NCBI RefSeq assembly: GCF_028368995.1
Contig: NZ_JAQNDL010000001.1
Coordinates: 2,878,001 to 2,942,000 of the forward strand
DNA length: 64,000 nucleotides
From: Nannocystis bainbridge
Lineage (GTDB): Bacteria > Myxococcota_A > Polyangia > Nannocystales > Nannocystaceae
Direction of reading: 5' to 3'
In this document: one piece after another, positions 61,980 to 64,000 of the stretch
Layout of the letters: each line of letters starts with the position of its first letter
Position numbering within the stretch: the first letter of the stretch is position 1
Notes under the pieces: generated by a model
What the model was told of the DNA's origin: nothing
What the model saw: only the letters and a program-made list of their open reading frames with translations
Database searches by the model: none
Program-made: the position numbers and the translations under genes

Positions 61980-62078
61980 CTGCAAAAATGACGCGCCGTG
62001 CCGGCTCTCACCGGCGGCTGGCGCGTCCGTTGCCCGCAAAAGCGGGGGTGCTACCTCTGAACGTGATCGTTTTTGCAG
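61980..62078 (+). ncRNA. Predicted 99-nt three-way-junction leader RNA (riboswitch-like)
   Basis: P1 pairs CTGCAAAAATGA (61980-61991) with TCGTTTTTGCAG (62067-62078), 12 bp with one wobble. P2 pairs CGCGCC (61992-61997) with GGCGCG (62020-62025), containing an inner stem GCCGG/CCGGC (62000-62004 with 62011-62015). P3 pairs CCCGC/GCGGG (62033-62037 with 62042-62046) with an AAAA loop. Unpaired GGTGCTACCTCTGAACG remains before P1 closes. The element ends 34 bp before the cytochrome ATG. No known riboswitch consensus matched by eye. Confidence 0.5.
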
Positions 62079-62112
62079 CTCGGCGCGGATCGGCGTCGGG
62101 CCCCAAGGCAGC

Positions 62113-63432
62113 ATGAAACCGCTCCGCTTGATCCCGGCTCTGATTTCGTTCGTCTGCGGCTGCGCTGACGGAGCGGGCGGCTCGGACGATCTGCTGTTCG
62201 ACCCGCTGTCGATGCCCAGGACGCCCACGGTCGGGCTCGACAGCTTCGCCTCGGCGGACGATTGCGGCCTGTGCCACCAGGGCCATTACGACGAGTGGGC
62301 CACCTCGGCGCACGCCTATGCGATGAAAGATCCGGTGTTTCGCGCGTTCGTGGCGATCCGGCAGGAGAACTACGCCGGCAAGCAGGACAAGTTCTGCTTG
62401 CAGTGCCACAGCCCGATCGGCACCCGCGGCGGGGACATCGTGGCCGGCTTCGAATTCGCCGATCTGCAGCCTATCACCCTCGAGGGCGTGACGTGCGAGA
62501 GCTGCCACAAGGTGGCCTCTCTGGCCCGCCCGTACAACAGCGGGCACGTGCTCGACCCCGACGGGCCGATGCGCGGCACCATCGCCGCGCCGATCCCCAG
62601 CTCCTTCCATGAATCGCAATTCTCGCCGCTCCACGGCGGCTCGGGCTTCTGCGCGGGGTGCCACGACCTCCGCGAGGTCAGCGGCCTGGTGCTGGAGCGC
62701 CCTTACGCCGAATGGCAGCAGTCTCCCGCGGCGGAGATCGGCGTGCAATGCCAGGACTGCCACATGCCGCGTTACGAGGGCCAGGCGGTGCCAGGCGGCC
62801 CCACGCGAACGCTTCACCGGCACACGTGGATCGGCGCCGGCATCCCGCTGCTGGAGGGCTTCCTCACCGAAGACGAGGAGGCGGTGCATCGCGTGGAGGT
62901 CGAGCGGCTGCTCGCAGACGCCGCGCGGGTCGACATCGCGGCGCCCTCGTCCGTCGTCACCGGCGATACGCTCGAGCTCGGCATCACCGTCAAGAACAAC
63001 ATCTCCGCCCACAACTTCCCCACCGGCTCGACCTTCAATCGCCAGGCCTGGGTCGAGGTCGTCGTGCGCGACGGCGACGGTCGCGTCGTGTTCGCCACCG
63101 GCACGCTCGACGCGAGCGGAGAGCCGCACGGCCCCGAGCCGCTGCTGCTCGGCTCCGTCCTCGTCGACGCGCGCGGCCAGCGGGTCCTGTTCCCCTGGCG
63201 CGCGGCGGAGCACCTTTCGAACGCCATCGAGCCGCTGCGCGAGCGGGCGCTCCGGCTGAGCGTCGCCACCGCGAGCGCCGGACGCGGGCCGCTCTCGGTG
63301 GAGGCGCGCGTCCTGTTCCGCGCCTTCTCGCCCGCCGCGCTGCGGGCCCTCGGCCTCGACGAGTACGCCGCCAGGCTCGAGGTGCACGAGGTCTCGCGCG
63401 ACCTCGCCAGCGTCGAGCTGCGCCGGCGATGA
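62113..63432 (+). CDS. Pentaheme c-type cytochrome lipoprotein
   Basis: 439 aa. The signal MKPLRLIPALISFVCGC ends in a lipobox-like Cys. Five CxxCH sites follow in the first 240 residues: CGLCH, CLQCH, CESCH, CAGCH and CQDCH, in a cytochrome c554-like spacing with GTRGGDIVAGFEF and SPLHGG. After about 280 residues a non-heme Ig-like domain (GITVKNNISAHNFPTGSTFN) and a helical tail. It probably carries electrons at the cell surface or periplasm. The 99-nt RNA lies in its 5' leader. An earlier in-frame start would put the RNA in coding sequence and was rejected. Confidence 0.87.
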   Translation: MKPLRLIPALISFVCGCADGAGGSDDLLFDPLSMPRTPTVGLDSFASADDCGLCHQGHYDEWATSAHAYAMKDPVFRAFVAIRQENYAGKQDKFCLQCHSPIGTRGGDIVAGFEFADLQPITLEGVTCESCHKVASLARPYNSGHVLDPDGPMRGTIAAPIPSSFHESQFSPLHGGSGFCAGCHDLREVSGLVLERPYAEWQQSPAAEIGVQCQDCHMPRYEGQAVPGGPTRTLHRHTWIGAGIPLLEGFLTEDEEAVHRVEVERLLADAARVDIAAPSSVVTGDTLELGITVKNNISAHNFPTGSTFNRQAWVEVVVRDGDGRVVFATGTLDASGEPHGPEPLLLGSVLVDARGQRVLFPWRAAEHLSNAIEPLRERALRLSVATASAGRGPLSVEARVLFRAFSPAALRALGLDEYAARLEVHEVSRDLASVELRRR

Positions 63433-63524
63433 TCGCAAGGCGGGTCGGCGCAGTACCCGGCACGAAGCGAGGTGAGCCCAGCCCGGCGCGGAGGCCCCGG
63501 TGAAGCATGGTATGAGTGGCGCCC

Positions 63525-64000
63525 ATGGGCTGGTACACCACCAACGCGGACGACACCTTCCAGTGGAAGTACGGCGACGTGGTCGCCCTCGCGCGCGCCT
63601 CGGGCCTCGGCGCGCTCGTCCTCCTCCCTCGCCTCCAGGTGGTCGACGAAGACGGCGAGTTCTTCGACGGCGAGGAGTTCATCGGACCGATCCAGCAGTG
63701 GGCGATCGAGCAAGAGCTGCCGTGGGAGCAGCCGATCTTGTTCGATCGGGACGACGGGCACGACGAGGCCGTGCCCGTCCCCGGCGACGTCGACGTGACC
63801 GCGCGGCTCGAGCAGTGGGCGAGGGTCCTCCGCACCAACCGCGCGTCGTTGATCGCCGCCCTGCGCCACTTCAACGACGTGGACCACGACGCGTTCGTGC
63901 GCGCCTCGCTCGCCACGGAGGCGATCTGGCGCCTCCCGGAGTCGGACTACGGCGCCCTGATCGCGTGGCTGAACGAGCCGCTCGTAGAGACGGGCGCGCC
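63525..64000 (+). CDS. Unknown acidic protein, 3' end outside the window
   Basis: The plus strand is open from ATG 63525 to the edge (158 residues). It is acidic and Trp-rich: MGWYTTNADDTFQWKYGDVV, LQVVDEDGEFFDGEEFIGPI, QQWAIEQELPWEQPILFDRD and FNDVDHDAFVRASLATEAIW. No signal peptide or membrane segment. It lies 92 bp after the cytochrome stop on the same strand. Function unknown; the missing end may decide. Confidence 0.6.
   Translation, partial: MGWYTTNADDTFQWKYGDVVALARASGLGALVLLPRLQVVDEDGEFFDGEEFIGPIQQWAIEQELPWEQPILFDRDDGHDEAVPVPGDVDVTARLEQWARVLRTNRASLIAALRHFNDVDHDAFVRASLATEAIWRLPESDYGALIAWLNEPLVETGA

Noticed and set aside
61980..62078. c-di-GMP/cGAMP (GEMM) riboswitch
   Set aside because: The conserved CACGCACAGGGC-type loop and tetraloop receptor are absent. 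Only the three-way topology and the cytochrome context agree.

Overview
The window is about 70 % GC and looks like the chromosome of a myxobacterium, most likely Nannocystales. This is an inference. It rests on lipoproteins with long Thr/Ser/Asp/Glu-rich linkers after the lipobox, a CarF-type plasmalogen desaturase, a Ser/Thr protein kinase, many secreted beta-propeller and beta-barrel proteins of unknown role, and short overlapping operons. No rRNA or tRNA gene was recognised.

Region 1-29 kb is mostly ordinary chromosome. It holds a truncated TraB/GumN-like lipoprotein, two tandem coiled-coil paralogues, a DUF6929 protein, a MobA/MocA-type nucleotidyltransferase, a DedA-family protein, a frameshifted gene ending in an L7/L12-like domain, a TIP30-like oxidoreductase, an amidohydrolase lipoprotein, an enoyl-CoA hydratase, a TolB-like propeller lipoprotein, a GST, type II NADH dehydrogenase, CarF, DUF4349 and other lipoproteins, a DUF2079 membrane protein, an HscC-like Hsp70 with a degenerate J-like partner, and a PrfH-RtcB ribosome/RNA repair operon with a third gene. 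Running through this region is a family of short arrays with a strict 14-bp period, built on the palindrome GGACATGTCC plus a 4-nt spacer. They lie at every sizeable convergent gene junction of the first 23 kb, at gene starts, and in frame inside several coding sequences.

Region 29-39 kb carries a Ser/Thr kinase with a He_PIG lipoprotein, a minisatellite, an Hsp15-like S4 protein, an unusual sigma factor fused to an anti-sigma/cupin module, DUF493, and a cell-envelope cluster (LpoB-like, COG3014-like, beta-barrel).

Region 39-51 kb is accessory. It contains a truncated beta-propeller pseudogene and a CBASS anti-phage locus: a CD-NTase and a Cap2 E2-E1 protein in one operon, facing a SAVED protein that has only a helical EAD-like N-terminus and no obvious killing domain. 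Next come a 142-bp MITE with an orphan coding fragment, then an ECF sigma/anti-sigma/lipoprotein/outer-membrane operon with an odd in-frame fusion.

Region 51-64 kb is dominated by a phenazine cluster, phzC then phzB-D-E-(YdhR-like)-F-G-S, all on the minus strand. It is flanked by a MauG-like di-heme peroxidase and a pentaheme cytochrome c. The cytochrome is preceded by a 99-nt predicted three-way-junction RNA. phzM is absent and phzS is present, so a hydroxyphenazine rather than pyocyanin is the expected product.
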